Shown piece after piece: positions 23,454 through 33,761 of a stretch of 35,869 nucleotides of DNA. Origin of the DNA: Desulfuromonas sp. (GTDB lineage Bacteria; Desulfobacterota; Desulfuromonadia; Desulfuromonadales; Desulfuromonadaceae); contig JAGGYC010000151.1 in NCBI GenBank assembly GCA_021162745.1, positions 1 through 35,869 on the forward strand, in the 5' to 3' direction. The notes under the pieces are model-generated. The model worked only from the letters and a program-made list of their open reading frames with translations. It was not told the origin of the DNA and made no database searches. Made by a program: the position numbers and the translations under genes. Position 1 is the first letter of the stretch; each line of letters starts with the position of its first letter.

Positions 23454-24737
23454 ATGAAGATGTTGATTAAAAACGGCAGAGTGATTGATCCCTCCCAGGA
23501 GCTCGATTCCTGTCTGGATATATTGATCGAAGATGGTTTGATTGTTGAGTTGGCGGAAGATATTGATGCCGACGGTATTGATGAAGTGATTGATGCTGAC
23601 GGACTCGTGGTCACTCCGGGGCTGATTGATATCCATGTCCACTTGCGCGAACCCGGCCATGAATATAAAGAGGATATCATTACCGGAACGCGGGCGGCAG
23701 CTGCCGGTGGTTTTACTTCGGTAGCCTGCATGCCGAACACCAATCCGGTGAATGACAATAAGGCGTTGACGGCCTACATGATCAACAAAGGTGAGCAGGA
23801 AGGTTCTGCCAATGTTTTTCCGATCTGCACCATCACTAAGGGGCAGGAAGGGAAATCACTGGTTGAGATGGGCGATCTCAAACTGGCTGGTTGTGTCGGT
23901 TTCTCCGACGACGGGCTCAATGTCGAGTGCGGTGAAGTGTTGCGCCGGGCCATGGAGTACGCTTCGGGCTTTGACATGCCGATCATCGCTCACGCTGAAG
24001 ATGAGGCGATCAAGGCCGGTGGGGTGATGAACGAGGGCCGTGTTGCGACCGAGCTGGGCTTGACGGGAAACCCCTGGGTTGCCGAAGCGTCTACCGTTGC
24101 CCGCGATCTGATGCTGGCTGAATTTACCGGTGCCCGCTTGCACGTTTGTCACATCTCAACCCGGCGTACCGTTGAGCTGATTCGTGAAGCCAAGGCGCGC
24201 GGTATCAAAGTGACCTGTGAGGTGACCCCTCATCACTTCACCCTGACCGAAGAAGCGGTTCGCGGTTATGATGTCAATGCCAAGATGGGGCCGCCATTAC
24301 GGACGGCGGATGATGTTCAAGCGATGAAAGAGGGCCTGGCTGACGGTACCATTGATGCCATCGCCACCGATCATGCGCCGCATCACATTGATGACAAAAA
24401 TATTGAGTTCAATGTTGCTGCCAACGGCTTGATTGGCCTCGAAACAGCGCTGTCGCTGACCTTGAATCTGGTTGCCGAGGAGAGCATCTCCCTATCTCAG
24501 GCCATTAACTGCCTGAGTACCGCCGCTGCCAACACGCTTAGGATTCCACGCGGGACGCTGCAAAAAGGGGTGCCGGCCGATGTGACAGTTATCGATCCTG
24601 AATATAAATGGGCCGTAAATGCCCAGCAGCTGCAATCCAAAGCGCACAACACTCCCTTTGATGGCTGGGAGATGACAGGTGCAGCGATGCTGACCATCCG
24701 CAATGGTCAGGTCACTTTTGAACGTAAAGATAACTAA
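23454..24737 (+). CDS. pyrC: Dihydroorotase (class I, PyrC)
   Basis: A 427-aa zinc amidohydrolase that closes carbamoyl aspartate to dihydroorotate. The metal motif HVHLREPG has His61 and His63, and the Asp metal ligand is in ATDHAPH (Asp306). The DIHVHLREPGHEYKEDI segment and the C-terminal PADVTVIDPEYKW place it in the long class I branch that often teams with PyrB. The start at 23454 follows AAGAGG by 6 nt. The upstream in-frame extension to 23337 runs through the structured element and is rejected. It is 57 bp before carA. Confidence 0.94.
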   Translation: MKMLIKNGRVIDPSQELDSCLDILIEDGLIVELAEDIDADGIDEVIDADGLVVTPGLIDIHVHLREPGHEYKEDIITGTRAAAAGGFTSVACMPNTNPVNDNKALTAYMINKGEQEGSANVFPICTITKGQEGKSLVEMGDLKLAGCVGFSDDGLNVECGEVLRRAMEYASGFDMPIIAHAEDEAIKAGGVMNEGRVATELGLTGNPWVAEASTVARDLMLAEFTGARLHVCHISTRRTVELIREAKARGIKVTCEVTPHHFTLTEEAVRGYDVNAKMGPPLRTADDVQAMKEGLADGTIDAIATDHAPHHIDDKNIEFNVAANGLIGLETALSLTLNLVAEESISLSQAINCLSTAAANTLRIPRGTLQKGVPADVTVIDPEYKWAVNAQQLQSKAHNTPFDGWEMTGAAMLTIRNGQVTFERKDN

Positions 24738-24794
24738 CAATTGATTAGATAGCTAAGTGCCATCATTAACACAATACAAGGAGCACACTAGAGC

Positions 24795-25925
24795 ATGAAA
24801 GCAATTCTGGCTCTTGCAGACGGTCGAATTTTTCACGGCCAGAGCATCGGTGCCGTCGGGGAAACCTGCGGTGAGGTCGTTTTTAATACCAGCCTTAGCG
24901 GCTATCAGGAGATCTTGACCGATCCCTCCTACCGTGGTGAGATTGTTACCATGACCTACCCGCTGATCGGCAATTCCGGCATCAACAGTGAAGATGTTGA
25001 ATCTTCCAAGCCACATCTGTCCGGCTTTGTCGTTAAAGAATGTTGTAAATTCCCCAGTAACTGGCGCTCGGAGATGACTCTTGATGCCTACCTGAAGGAA
25101 AATAACATCGTCGGCATTGAAGGTGTCGATACCCGTGCGCTGGTTAAGCATATCCGTGATCATGGTGCTCAAACCGGGATCATCTCATCGCTTGATCTTG
25201 ATCCTGCCAGTCTGGTGGAAAAAGCGCGCCAAGCTCCTGAGCTGATTGGCCGCGACTTGGTCAAAGGGGTATCAACAACAGAAAATTACACCTGGACCGA
25301 AGGGTTGTGGGATCTGGATGAAGGTTATCGGCAGGCCGATGCGGCCCCAAAGTTCAATGTCGTGGCCTATGACTTTGGTATTAAACGCAATATTTTGCGT
25401 AATCTGATCAGTGGCGGCTGCGCGGTAACCGTGGTTCCTGCCGATACCCCGGCACAGCAGGTGCTGGAGATGAATCCTGACGGCGTGTTCCTGAGTAATG
25501 GTCCCGGCGACCCGGAGCCGATCAGCTATGCACAGGACAATATCCGCCAGTTGCTCGGCAAGGTACCGCTGTTTGGTATCTGTCTTGGTCATCAACTGCT
25601 ATCCATTGCCCTCGGCGCCAAGACCTATAAGCTCAAGTTCGGTCATCGCGGCGGCAATCAACCGGTGCAGCAAAAAGCAAACGGCAAGGTTGAAATCACC
25701 TCGCAAAACCATGGTTTTGCCGTCGATGCTTCAAGCCTTGGCGATGATATCAGCGTGACCCATATCAATCTCAATGACAACACGGTTGAGGGGATTTGCC
25801 ACAATGCACTCCCGGCATTCTCGGTTCAATATCATCCTGAAGCCTCTCCCGGTCCTCACGATGCGCACTATCTGTTTGACCGCTTTATCGAGATAATGGA
25901 CAACTTCAAGCGAAACGTGAAATAA
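24795..25925 (+). CDS. carA: Carbamoyl-phosphate synthase, glutamine-hydrolysing small subunit
   Basis: A 376-aa subunit that releases ammonia from glutamine and channels it to CarB. The N-terminal domain contains [24 protein letters not shown]. The class I glutamine amidotransferase domain begins near 190 and has the nucleophile Cys263 in [10 protein letters not shown] and the catalytic His-x-Glu in [11 protein letters not shown] near the C terminus. Length is normal. AAGGAG lies 11 nt before the ATG, a rather wide gap, so initiation may be modest. It is 10 bp before carB, so the two subunits are made together. Confidence 0.96.
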   Translation: MKAILALADGRIFHGQSIGAVGETCGEVVFNTSLSGYQEILTDPSYRGEIVTMTYPLIGNSGINSEDVESSKPHLSGFVVKECCKFPSNWRSEMTLDAYLKENNIVGIEGVDTRALVKHIRDHGAQTGIISSLDLDPASLVEKARQAPELIGRDLVKGVSTTENYTWTEGLWDLDEGYRQADAAPKFNVVAYDFGIKRNILRNLISGGCAVTVVPADTPAQQVLEMNPDGVFLSNGPGDPEPISYAQDNIRQLLGKVPLFGICLGHQLLSIALGAKTYKLKFGHRGGNQPVQQKANGKVEITSQNHGFAVDASSLGDDISVTHINLNDNTVEGICHNALPAFSVQYHPEASPGPHDAHYLFDRFIEIMDNFKRNVK

Positions 25926-25935
25926 GGACAGCTAA

Positions 25936-28900
25936 ATGCCTAAACGTACTGACATAAATAAGATATTGATTATCGGTGCCGGACCCATCGTTATTGGTCA
26001 GGCCTGCGAGTTTGACTATTCCGGTACTCAGGCCTGCAAGGCGCTGAAGGATGAAGGCTACGAGGTCGTTCTGCTCAATTCCAATCCGGCGACTATCATG
26101 ACCGATCCAGATTTTGCTGATCGTACCTATATCGAACCGGTGACACCGGCGGTATTGGCCAAGATCATTGAAAAAGAACGTCCTGATGCGGTCTTGCCGA
26201 CCCTCGGTGGCCAGACGGCCCTGAATACCGCCGTTGCTGTGGCCAAAGACGGTACGCTGGATAAATTTGGTGTTGAGCTGATCGGCGCCAAGCTGCCGGC
26301 CATTGAAAAAGCGGAAGACCGTACCCTGTTCAAGCAGGCGATGGACAATATCGGCATCGCAGTGCCACGTTCCGGTCTGGCACATAATTATGAAGAAGCG
26401 ATGGCGGTCATCGAAGATATCGGCTATCCGGCGATCATTCGGCCATCCTTTACTCTGGGTGGTACCGGTGGCGGCATTGCCTACAATCGTGAAGAATATG
26501 AAATCATGGCCGTCGGTGGCATTGATGCGTCACCGACCGATGAGATTCTGATTGAAGAATCGGTTATCGGTTGGAAAGAGTACGAGCTGGAAGTGATGCG
26601 CGACCTGGCAGACAATGTCGTCATCATCTGCTCTATCGAAAACTTCGACGCCATGGGCGTTCATACCGGCGATTCCATCACCGTTGCACCGGCCCAGACG
26701 TTGACCGACAAGGAATATCAGATTCTGCGTGATGCTTCCTTGAAGATTATTCGTGAGATCGGTGTTGAAACAGGTGGTTCCAATATCCAGTTCGGCATCA
26801 ACCCAAAAGATGGCCACCTAGTTGTTATCGAGATGAATCCGCGCGTTTCCCGCTCCTCGGCTTTGGCATCCAAAGCAACCGGTTTCCCGATTGCCAAGAT
26901 TGCCGCCAAGCTGTCGGTGGGTTACACCCTGGATGAGATCCGTAACGATATCACTCGCGAAACCTACGCCGCCTTTGAACCAACCATCGACTATGTCGTC
27001 ACCAAGGTGCCGCGTTTTACCTTTGAAAAGTTCCCCAGCACCGATCCGACCTTGACCACACAGATGAAGTCGGTCGGTGAGGCGATGGCCATTGGCCGCA
27101 CCTTCAAGGAGAGTTTCCAGAAAGCGTTGCGCTCCATGGAGATCGGTTCCGATGGTTTCGAAAGTCGCCTGTTTGAAAGTCCAGCCGATTTTAAGCGCCC
27201 ATTGACCGCTAGTGAGCAGGAACAACTACGCGACAAGCTGCGTGTTCCCAATGTTGACCGGGTCTGGTATCTCGGTGATGCGCTACGGGCCGGTTTTGCA
27301 CTCGATGAGATTTATGAGATCAGTGGGCTCGATCCGTGGTTCCTCTACAACATCCAGCAGATCATCAATAAAGAATTTGAGCTGTATGCGGATCGCCAGC
27401 AAATCCTCAGTGGCAGTGAGGCGGGTCAAGGGAAACTGCGCGAAGCCAAACAATATGGATTTTCCGACCGCCGTCTGGCTTATCTGTTTGAAAGCAATGA
27501 GAACGTCATTCGCGAACTGCGCCACACTCACAACATCCGTCCGGTGTACAAGCGGGTCGATACCTGTGGTGCTGAGTTTGAAGCCTTCACCCCTTACATG
27601 TACTCCAGCTATGAGGAGGAGTGTGAGGCCGATCCCACGGACAAGAAGAAGATCATGATCCTCGGTGGCGGTCCCAACCGTATTGGCCAAGGAATTGAGT
27701 TTGATTATTGCTGCGTCCACGGTGCCTTTGCTTTGAGTGCGGATGGCTTTGAGACCATCATGGTTAACTGTAACCCTGAGACGGTATCAACGGACTATGA
27801 CACCTCGGATCGGCTCTATTTTGAACCGTTGACCCTCGAAGATGTGCTTGAGATCGTCCATATCGAAAAACCGACCGGTGTCATCGTCCAGTTCGGTGGT
27901 CAGACTCCACTTAAATTGGCCGTTGCTCTGGAAGAAGCCGGTGTGCCGGTGATCGGCACCAGCCCGGATGCCATTGACCGCGCTGAAGACCGTGAACGCT
28001 TTCAGGCCCTATTGCACAAGCTTGATCTGAAGCAGCCCGAGAATGGTCTGGCCCGTTCTTTCGAAGAAGCCGAAACCATCGCTGAGAAGATTGGTTACCC
28101 CGTTGTGGTACGGCCTTCTTATGTTCTGGGTGGCCGGGCCATGGAGATCGTCTATGGCATTGACCAACTGCAAAATTACATGAAATTTGCCGTACAGGCG
28201 TCGCCGGAGCATCCAATCCTGATCGATAAATTCCTCGATCATGCCATTGAGATTGACGTTGATGCCCTGGCCGATGGTACCGATGTGGTGATCGGCGGCA
28301 TCATGCAACATATCGAAGAGGCCGGAATTCACTCTGGTGATTCAGCCTGTTCGTTGCCTCCATACTCGTTGCCGCAAGATCAGATCGAGGAGGTGCGCCG
28401 TCAGACTCGTGCGCTGGCTTTGGAGTTGAACGTTATCGGTTTGATGAATATCCAGTTTGCCCTCAAGGACGGGGTGATCTACCTGATTGAGGTTAATCCC
28501 CGTGCCAGCCGGACATCGCCATTCGTTTCCAAGGCGACAGGACGTCCTCTGGCTAAGATTGCTGCACGGTTGATGGCAGGTAAAACTCTGAAAGAGCTCG
28601 GCATTGAAGGCGATATTGTCCCGGATCATGTTGCCGTCAAGGAATCGGTGTTCCCGTTTGCCAAATTCCCCGGCGTCGATACGTTGCTTGGTCCCGAAAT
28701 GAAGTCGACCGGTGAAGTGATGGGTCTCGACAAGGATTTCGGCAAAGCCTTTGCCAAAGCGCAACTGGGTGCCGGAGTCAATCTGCCTCTTTCCGGTAAA
28801 GTTTTTGTCAGCATTAAAGACAGCGATAAACCGGCAACCATAGAGATCGCCAAGAAACTGGTCGAAGCCGGATTCAGCCTAGTTGCCACCGAAGGAACCG

Positions 28901-29187
28901 CTAAAATTCTGGAAGACAATGGTCTTGCAGTGGAAAAGGTCAACAAAGTAAAAGAGGGGCGGCCTCATTGTGTTGATGCCATCAAGAATGGCGATATTGC
29001 CATGGTGTTCAATACTACCTTTGGGATTCAGTCCATCGCCGATTCCTACTCCATTCGCCGTTCGGCACTGATGCACAGTGTGGCCTATTTCACCACCGTT
29101 ACCGGAATGGATGCAGCCGTCGATGGCATTATGGCCATGCAGCGAGAAAGTCTTGACGCTGTAGCACTGCAAGAGTATAGTTTTTAA
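25936..29187 (+). CDS. carB: Carbamoyl-phosphate synthase large subunit
   Basis: A 1083-aa enzyme that makes carbamoyl phosphate from bicarbonate, two ATP and ammonia from CarA. It has the internal duplication typical of the family. The first half opens [20 protein letters not shown] and has an ATP-grasp domain (about 130-340). The second half opens [20 protein letters not shown] (near 573) with its own ATP-grasp domain. The C-terminal MGS-like domain (about 935-1083) is the allosteric site for UMP, ornithine or IMP in other bacteria. AAGGA precedes the ATG. A terminator lies about 40 bp after the stop. Confidence 0.97.
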   Translation: MPKRTDINKILIIGAGPIVIGQACEFDYSGTQACKALKDEGYEVVLLNSNPATIMTDPDFADRTYIEPVTPAVLAKIIEKERPDAVLPTLGGQTALNTAVAVAKDGTLDKFGVELIGAKLPAIEKAEDRTLFKQAMDNIGIAVPRSGLAHNYEEAMAVIEDIGYPAIIRPSFTLGGTGGGIAYNREEYEIMAVGGIDASPTDEILIEESVIGWKEYELEVMRDLADNVVIICSIENFDAMGVHTGDSITVAPAQTLTDKEYQILRDASLKIIREIGVETGGSNIQFGINPKDGHLVVIEMNPRVSRSSALASKATGFPIAKIAAKLSVGYTLDEIRNDITRETYAAFEPTIDYVVTKVPRFTFEKFPSTDPTLTTQMKSVGEAMAIGRTFKESFQKALRSMEIGSDGFESRLFESPADFKRPLTASEQEQLRDKLRVPNVDRVWYLGDALRAGFALDEIYEISGLDPWFLYNIQQIINKEFELYADRQQILSGSEAGQGKLREAKQYGFSDRRLAYLFESNENVIRELRHTHNIRPVYKRVDTCGAEFEAFTPYMYSSYEEECEADPTDKKKIMILGGGPNRIGQGIEFDYCCVHGAFALSADGFETIMVNCNPETVSTDYDTSDRLYFEPLTLEDVLEIVHIEKPTGVIVQFGGQTPLKLAVALEEAGVPVIGTSPDAIDRAEDRERFQALLHKLDLKQPENGLARSFEEAETIAEKIGYPVVVRPSYVLGGRAMEIVYGIDQLQNYMKFAVQASPEHPILIDKFLDHAIEIDVDALADGTDVVIGGIMQHIEEAGIHSGDSACSLPPYSLPQDQIEEVRRQTRALALELNVIGLMNIQFALKDGVIYLIEVNPRASRTSPFVSKATGRPLAKIAARLMAGKTLKELGIEGDIVPDHVAVKESVFPFAKFPGVDTLLGPEMKSTGEVMGLDKDFGKAFAKAQLGAGVNLPLSGKVFVSIKDSDKPATIEIAKKLVEAGFSLVATEGTAKILEDNGLAVEKVNKVKEGRPHCVDAIKNGDIAMVFNTTFGIQSIADSYSIRRSALMHSVAYFTTVTGMDAAVDGIMAMQRESLDAVALQEYSF

Positions 29188-29226
29188 ACTTTAGGCAACT
29201 GAGGATAACCTAATAAAAACTTCATT

Positions 29227-29267
29227 GGTTGCGGGCAGATTATTTCTGCCCGTAACCTTCTTTTTTT
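29227..29267 (+). terminator. Rho-independent terminator after carB
   Basis: GGTTGCGGGCAGA (29227-29239) pairs with TCTGCCCGTAACC (29245-29257) over 13 bp including one wobble, with a 5-nt loop and a T-rich tail. It separates the pyr operon from greA, or limits read-through into it. Confidence 0.9.
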
Positions 29268-29287
29268 GAGAAAAAGGAAAAGTATCA

Positions 29288-29764
29288 ATGTCCGATTCTG
29301 TTCCAATGACCCCGGAATGTTATGCACGACTACAGGAAGAACTGAAAACCCGTATTCGCGTTGATCGTCCCAAAGTCGTACAAGATATCGCTGAAGCCCG
29401 TTCGCATGGTGATTTGTCTGAAAATGCTGAATACGATGCCGCCAAAGAAAATCAGGCTCATATTGAAGGACGCATTATCGAGTTGAATGACAGGATAGCG
29501 CGCGCTGAAGTGATCGATCCTAAAAAAATCAATTCAGAAAAAATTGTCTTCGGTGCCACAGTTACACTGTTCGATATCGATCAGGACGCTGAGGTTATTT
29601 ATCAGATTGTAGGCGAAGACGAGACCGACATTAAGCAGGGTAAGATCTCAGTAACGTCTCCTGTTGGTAAGGCACTGATTGGTCATGCCATCGATGATGA
29701 AGTACGCATCAGCGTCCCATCCGGCACCAAAGTCTATGAAGTCACCGAGATCGAATATAAATAA
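29288..29764 (+). CDS. greA: Transcription elongation factor GreA
   Basis: A 158-aa factor that enters the RNA polymerase secondary channel and prompts cleavage of backtracked RNA. The coiled-coil tip shows the acidic loop DLSENAEYDAAKE (Asp and Glu that coordinate the catalytic Mg2+). The C-terminal globular domain contains SVTSPVGKALIGHAIDDEV and ends IEYK. AAGGA lies upstream of the ATG with a spacer of about 9 nt. The gene follows the carB terminator and is 11 bp before the DUF1858 gene, so these two are likely one unit. Confidence 0.95.
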   Translation: MSDSVPMTPECYARLQEELKTRIRVDRPKVVQDIAEARSHGDLSENAEYDAAKENQAHIEGRIIELNDRIARAEVIDPKKINSEKIVFGATVTLFDIDQDAEVIYQIVGEDETDIKQGKISVTSPVGKALIGHAIDDEVRISVPSGTKVYEVTEIEYK

Positions 29765-29775
29765 GGACGACAGTT

Positions 29776-29979
29776 GTGATCGATAAAACAACAAAGATGG
29801 CAGAAATTCTTAAGATGCATCCCGAAGCGATAACGGTTCTGGAAAGCTTTGGTCTATGTTGTTCCACCTGCTCGGGGGCTAAACATGAGTCCCTGCAGCA
29901 GGGGGCCATCAATCACGGTTTAGATGCCAATGAGTTGCTCAGCCAATTGAATGCCCTTTTTTCTGATCGGGATGCGTAA
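29776..29979 (+). CDS. DUF1858 redox-disulfide domain protein
   Basis: A 67-aa protein with a GTG start preceded by AAGGAC 7 nt upstream. It has the DUF1858 pattern: IDKTTKMAEILKMHPEAITV, then FGLCCSTCSGA with a Cys29-x-x-Cys32 pair, then a helix ending SQLNALF. The family is linked to redox disulfides and often found beside hybrid-cluster or iron-sulfur proteins in anaerobes. Its partner and role are unknown. It sits between greA and recG with short gaps, suggesting co-transcription. Confidence 0.8.
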   Translation: MIDKTTKMAEILKMHPEAITVLESFGLCCSTCSGAKHESLQQGAINHGLDANELLSQLNALFSDRDA

Positions 29980-30004
29980 ACAGATCCCAGCCAATTAATT
30001 CCGT

Positions 30005-32122
30005 ATGACAGGTGCAAACCCACATGCCGCATGTTTGCAGGCCCCGCTCAGCACATTAAAAGGGGTGGGCCCACGGCTGTCTGAAAAGCTCCTTCGCCTA
30101 GGGCTACGCACCGTTGAAGATCTCCTCTATTTCCTCCCATTTCGCTATGAAGATCGGCGAAGCCTTGCCCAGATATCCCAGCTGACACCCGGTGAGAGTT
30201 ATCTATTCAAAGGCGAAATTATCAGCGCTGATGAAGTGACGTCAGGGCATGGGCGTAAAAAAATATTTGAAGTTATCGTCGGGGATCAGAGTGGGCAAGT
30301 CCTGCTCAAATGGTTTCACTACCGTCGTGACTGGATGAAGCGTCGCTATCAAAATGGCCGACAACTGCTTATATATGGCGAGGTTAAATTTTTCTCTGGT
30401 CGGCGGGAAATCCTTCACCCCGAAATCGAATTCTGCACAGCTGAAGAGTTACCGACTGAGCAGTTACGTATTTTGCCGGTCTATCCACTGACCGAGGGCC
30501 TGTCGCAAAAACAGCTTAGAGCTCTGTGTCAGCAGGCTGCAGGTGATTATGCTTCCTGTGTTGAGACGCAACTTCCCGAAGAGCTACGCCGGCGCCACCA
30601 ACTTTTACCGCTATCTCAGGCGCTTCTCCATCTCCATTGCCCGACTATTGACTGCGATTTTTACGCTTTGCAACAAGGCCGCGATCAAAACCGCCGCACC
30701 TTGGTTTATGATGAGTTTTTTTATTTTCAGCTTGGACTGGCTCTGCGCCGTCAGGGCGTTCAACTAGAACAGGGCAGGGCATTCAATGTCGCCCACACCT
30801 ACACCCGCCCTTTAGCCAAACTGCTACCGTTTAACCTGACTGCGGCACAGAAACGGGTCCTTGGTGAAATCAAGAACGATATGATGGCGCAGCATCCGAT
30901 GAATCGCCTGCTGCAAGGCGATGTCGGCAGCGGAAAAACAATTGTCGCCTTAATGGCGTGTCTGATTGCGATTGAAAACGGGGCGCAGGCGGTTGTAGTC
31001 GCGCCAACAGAGATTCTTGCTGAACAGCATTATTGCCAGTTTCAACATTGGATTACGGAACTCGGTCTAAGTGTGGCATTGCTGACGGGATCGATGGCGA
31101 AAAAACAACGTCGGAAAATTCTTGAACAACTGGCGACAGGGGAACTCCATCTTCTGGTCGGAACCCATGCCGTTTTTCAACCCGACGTTATTTTTCATGA
31201 CTTGGGACTGGCCATTATTGATGAACAACATCGTTTCGGCGTTAAACAACGGCATGAACTGCGTAAAAAAGGGCCCAATCCAGACACCCTAGTGATGACG
31301 GCAACCCCTATACCGCGCACCCTTTCCTTGACTCTGTATGGCGACTTAGCTGTTTCTGTCATTGATGAATTGCCCCCTGGGCGGCCCCCCATCAAAACCC
31401 GCATCGCCAATAAGAACCAACGCCAGGCGCTGATCAACTTCGTCCGTCGCGAACTGGATAAAGGGCACCAGGTCTATTTTGTCTACCCGTTGGTGGAAGA
31501 AAGTGAAAACTCTGAGCTCAAAGCGGCGACAGAAGCCCTTGAAACGCTATCCGCTGAACTTGGCGATTATCGCCTCGGCTTACTCCATGGCCGTCTCCAT
31601 TCACGAGACAAGGAAGCGGTGATGCAGCAATTCAAAGCCAAAGAACTCGATATTCTCGTTGCAACAACCGTTATTGAGGTCGGAATTGATGTGCCAAATG
31701 CCTCGGTGATGGTGATTGAACACGCTGAACGCTTCGGGTTAGCGCAACTGCATCAGCTTAGAGGCCGGGTAGGGCGCGGCTCGACGCAAAGCTACTGTAT
31801 CTTAGTGCGTTCAGCGCAATGCAGTCATGATGGCATTAAACGATTATCTGTCATGGAGCGATCCAATGATGGCTTTGCCATCGCTGAAGCCGATCTTGAA
31901 CAACGTGGCCCCGGCGAGTTCTTGGGAACCAGACAGGCCGGGCTGGCCGATTTCCGCATTGCAGATATTATTCGCGACACGCGATTGCTAGAACTGGCGC
32001 GTCATGATGCCTTTGAATTGGCCAGGGAACCTGATTTTATGCACGATCCTCGTTTTGCCAACGTACGTGAAACCCTGAAACAACGTTGGGGAACACGACT
32101 GGAACTTGCCAGTGTCGGTTAG
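30005..32122 (+). CDS. recG: ATP-dependent DNA helicase RecG
   Basis: A 705-aa branched-DNA translocase that reverses stalled replication forks and processes Holliday junctions. The N-terminal wedge domain starts after LSTLKGVGPRLSEKLLRLG and contains an OB fold (about 60-160). The helicase core has Walker A GDVGSGKT (305-312), the DEQH box (406-409) with HRFG, TATPIPRTLSLTLYGD and the C-terminal QLRGRVGRG motif VI. No clear ribosome site precedes the ATG, so a later start is possible, but the conserved LKGVG segment lies only 18 codons in. Length is normal. Confidence 0.95.
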   Translation: MTGANPHAACLQAPLSTLKGVGPRLSEKLLRLGLRTVEDLLYFLPFRYEDRRSLAQISQLTPGESYLFKGEIISADEVTSGHGRKKIFEVIVGDQSGQVLLKWFHYRRDWMKRRYQNGRQLLIYGEVKFFSGRREILHPEIEFCTAEELPTEQLRILPVYPLTEGLSQKQLRALCQQAAGDYASCVETQLPEELRRRHQLLPLSQALLHLHCPTIDCDFYALQQGRDQNRRTLVYDEFFYFQLGLALRRQGVQLEQGRAFNVAHTYTRPLAKLLPFNLTAAQKRVLGEIKNDMMAQHPMNRLLQGDVGSGKTIVALMACLIAIENGAQAVVVAPTEILAEQHYCQFQHWITELGLSVALLTGSMAKKQRRKILEQLATGELHLLVGTHAVFQPDVIFHDLGLAIIDEQHRFGVKQRHELRKKGPNPDTLVMTATPIPRTLSLTLYGDLAVSVIDELPPGRPPIKTRIANKNQRQALINFVRRELDKGHQVYFVYPLVEESENSELKAATEALETLSAELGDYRLGLLHGRLHSRDKEAVMQQFKAKELDILVATTVIEVGIDVPNASVMVIEHAERFGLAQLHQLRGRVGRGSTQSYCILVRSAQCSHDGIKRLSVMERSNDGFAIAEADLEQRGPGEFLGTRQAGLADFRIADIIRDTRLLELARHDAFELAREPDFMHDPRFANVRETLKQRWGTRLELASVG

Positions 32123-32203
32123 CCCGGATGTTTTTCGAGGGTAACGCAGCAGACATGGTACTTCCGGGCTTCGTAGCAGATTGCTTGTGAGAAATCCGGG
32201 TTA
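32120..32203. repeat. REP-like inverted element after recG
   Basis: TAGCCCGGAT (32120-32129, starting on the recG stop) faces ATCCGGGTTA (32194-32203), giving 10 bp with one wobble. A third CCGGGC occurs at 32164-32169. The pattern resembles the AGCCCGGAT...ATCCGGGCT elements common between genes in many Proteobacteria. Its right arm ends next to the AGGAG ribosome site of the next gene. Confidence 0.5.
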
Positions 32204-32212
32204 GGAGTTAAA

Positions 32213-33445
32213 ATGAATTCTCAACGATTTCAGGATGATTTTTGCACCATCGCCCAATTTGGTGTCCTTGATAACGGCGGCGTGACTCGACTTGCATTCA
32301 GCAAAGAGGATCAGGATGCCCGTAATTATCTGATCCGGCAAATGCAAGCGGCTGGGCTGACCGTTGTCGTTGATGGTTTTGGCAATATCCGAGGTCGAAG
32401 AGCTGGAAAAGATAATACATTACCGGCTGTTATGGTTGGTTCGCACCTGGACACCGTACCACACGGCGGTCACTATGATGGTGTTGTCGGTGTGTTGGCC
32501 GGGCTGGAGATTATTCGCAGCCTGAATGATGCCCAGATCGTCACCAAACATCCCATTGAGATTATCAACTTTGCCGCTGAAGAATCGAGCCGTTTCGGCA
32601 TCGCCACATTAGGCAGTAAAGGATTAACCGGCCAGTTATCCGTTGATGAGATCAAGAACATCAGCGATAGTGACGAAATCACACTCTATCAGGTGTTGAG
32701 CAATGCAGGATATGACGTTGATCACTGTACTGATGCCGTCTTAACCAGCGATCAGGTTCATGCTTTTCTCGAACTCCACATCGAACAAGGGCCAATTCTT
32801 GAGGCAAATCAGTTGGATGTCGGTCTTGTTACAGCGATTGCGGCACCAAGCCGATTTAGATTGACCATCACTGGCCGTAACGATCATTCCGGTACGACAC
32901 CCATGACAATGCGCCAAGATGCTTTGATACCGGCGGCGGAAATCATTACAGCGGTCGAACAAATGGCGCTGGAAAGCTCACAGAGCACGGTGGCAACCGT
33001 TGGAGTTCTGAACGTCCATCCCAATGCTATGAATGTTGTCCCTGGCCAAGTCAGCATGGGAGTCGACATACGAGATACTGATTTGCAACGCAAACAACAT
33101 GTCGTGGCTAAATTTAAAGCGTTGATACAACAGGTCGAAGAAAGGCGTCACATCACAATCAATTGTCAGACACTCTGTGACGATTCTCCGATCCAGCTCA
33201 ACGCTGAATTACTGGCAAAGCTCGAACGAGTTGCCGACAGCCAAGGTTGCTCTTACTGTGTCATGCCCAGTGGCGCCGGCCACGACGCCATGCATTTGGC
33301 CAACATTACGCCAACCGCACTTGTTTTTATCCCCAGCATTAATGGTTTAAGTCATAATGTGCAGGAGAAAACGTCACTTGATGCAATTATGAAAGGCGCC
33401 AATGTGCTGTATGAGATGGTTGTTCAACTTGCTCAGGGTGATTGA
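32213..33445 (+). CDS. M20-family N-carbamoyl-L-amino-acid hydrolase / allantoate amidohydrolase-like enzyme
   Basis: A 410-aa binuclear-metal amidase of the hydantoinase/carbamoylase family. It cleaves N-carbamoyl-L-amino acids, allantoate or ureidoglycine, and the substrate cannot be told here. Metal and catalytic sites are in order: His78 in SHLDTV, Asp89 in GGHYDG, Glu123-Glu124 in AAEESSRFG, His189 in ELHIEQGP, His225 in NDHSGTTPM and the late GAGHDAM (His357). No hydantoinase or uric-acid gene is in the window. AGGAG is close before the ATG. The gene stands alone after recG. Confidence 0.9.
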   Translation: MNSQRFQDDFCTIAQFGVLDNGGVTRLAFSKEDQDARNYLIRQMQAAGLTVVVDGFGNIRGRRAGKDNTLPAVMVGSHLDTVPHGGHYDGVVGVLAGLEIIRSLNDAQIVTKHPIEIINFAAEESSRFGIATLGSKGLTGQLSVDEIKNISDSDEITLYQVLSNAGYDVDHCTDAVLTSDQVHAFLELHIEQGPILEANQLDVGLVTAIAAPSRFRLTITGRNDHSGTTPMTMRQDALIPAAEIITAVEQMALESSQSTVATVGVLNVHPNAMNVVPGQVSMGVDIRDTDLQRKQHVVAKFKALIQQVEERRHITINCQTLCDDSPIQLNAELLAKLERVADSQGCSYCVMPSGAGHDAMHLANITPTALVFIPSINGLSHNVQEKTSLDAIMKGANVLYEMVVQLAQGD

Positions 33446-33499
33446 TCTATTCAAGCCTATCCTTGCTTGCAGTTCGACGTTTATCAAAGTTTACATAAT

Positions 33500-33667
33500 G
33501 TATCTTATGCGACATAGACTGTGCGCCAACTGATGACACTTTCGGGATTAAAGCCATGTGGCGTACTATGTGAAGTGACTTTGACCAATGCTCAAATGGC
33601 ACGCTTGACAGGATTGATCGACTTTTATATCGCTCAGTACCGGTTAGCGAAACATGCGACGGGTTGA
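33500..33667 (+). pseudogene. Decayed 3' fragment of ribB (3,4-dihydroxy-2-butanone 4-phosphate synthase)
   Basis: This 316-bp stretch has no normal gene. One plus-strand frame from after a TAA at 33497 to a TGA at 33665 has no Met near its start but contains SGLKPCGVLCEVTLTNAQMA then RLTGLIDFYIAQYRLAKHATG. The first part matches the RibB segment GLxPAGVxCE(I)MN-x-D-G-TMARL, and the end looks like its terminal DLIxYR. RibB makes the four-carbon precursor of riboflavin, but this fragment (about 55 codons of a roughly 210-codon gene) lacks the active-site N-terminal half. It looks like a relic of deletion. Confidence 0.55.
33605..33633 (+). promoter_or_regulatory. Candidate promoter for the HDOD-GGDEF gene
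   Basis: A perfect TTGACA at 33605-33610 is followed by TATATC (15-nt spacer) or TATCGC (17-nt spacer), about 130 nt before the ATG. It lies within the ribB relic, so the -35 match may be chance. Confidence 0.3.
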
Positions 33668-33761
33668 ATCTTTTCACGCAGATAGAGAGTTTTTTTCTGT
33701 AGCTTTTCATTCCTATGTTATCTTATTTATTCAATCTTATTTTAATGTTGGAGAATGCATC

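Noticed and set aside
33447-33710. An 87-codon minus-strand frame in the gap after the carbamoylase
   Set aside because: No ribosome site or domain seen, and the plus strand of the same stretch carries RibB-like sequence, which explains the open frame better.
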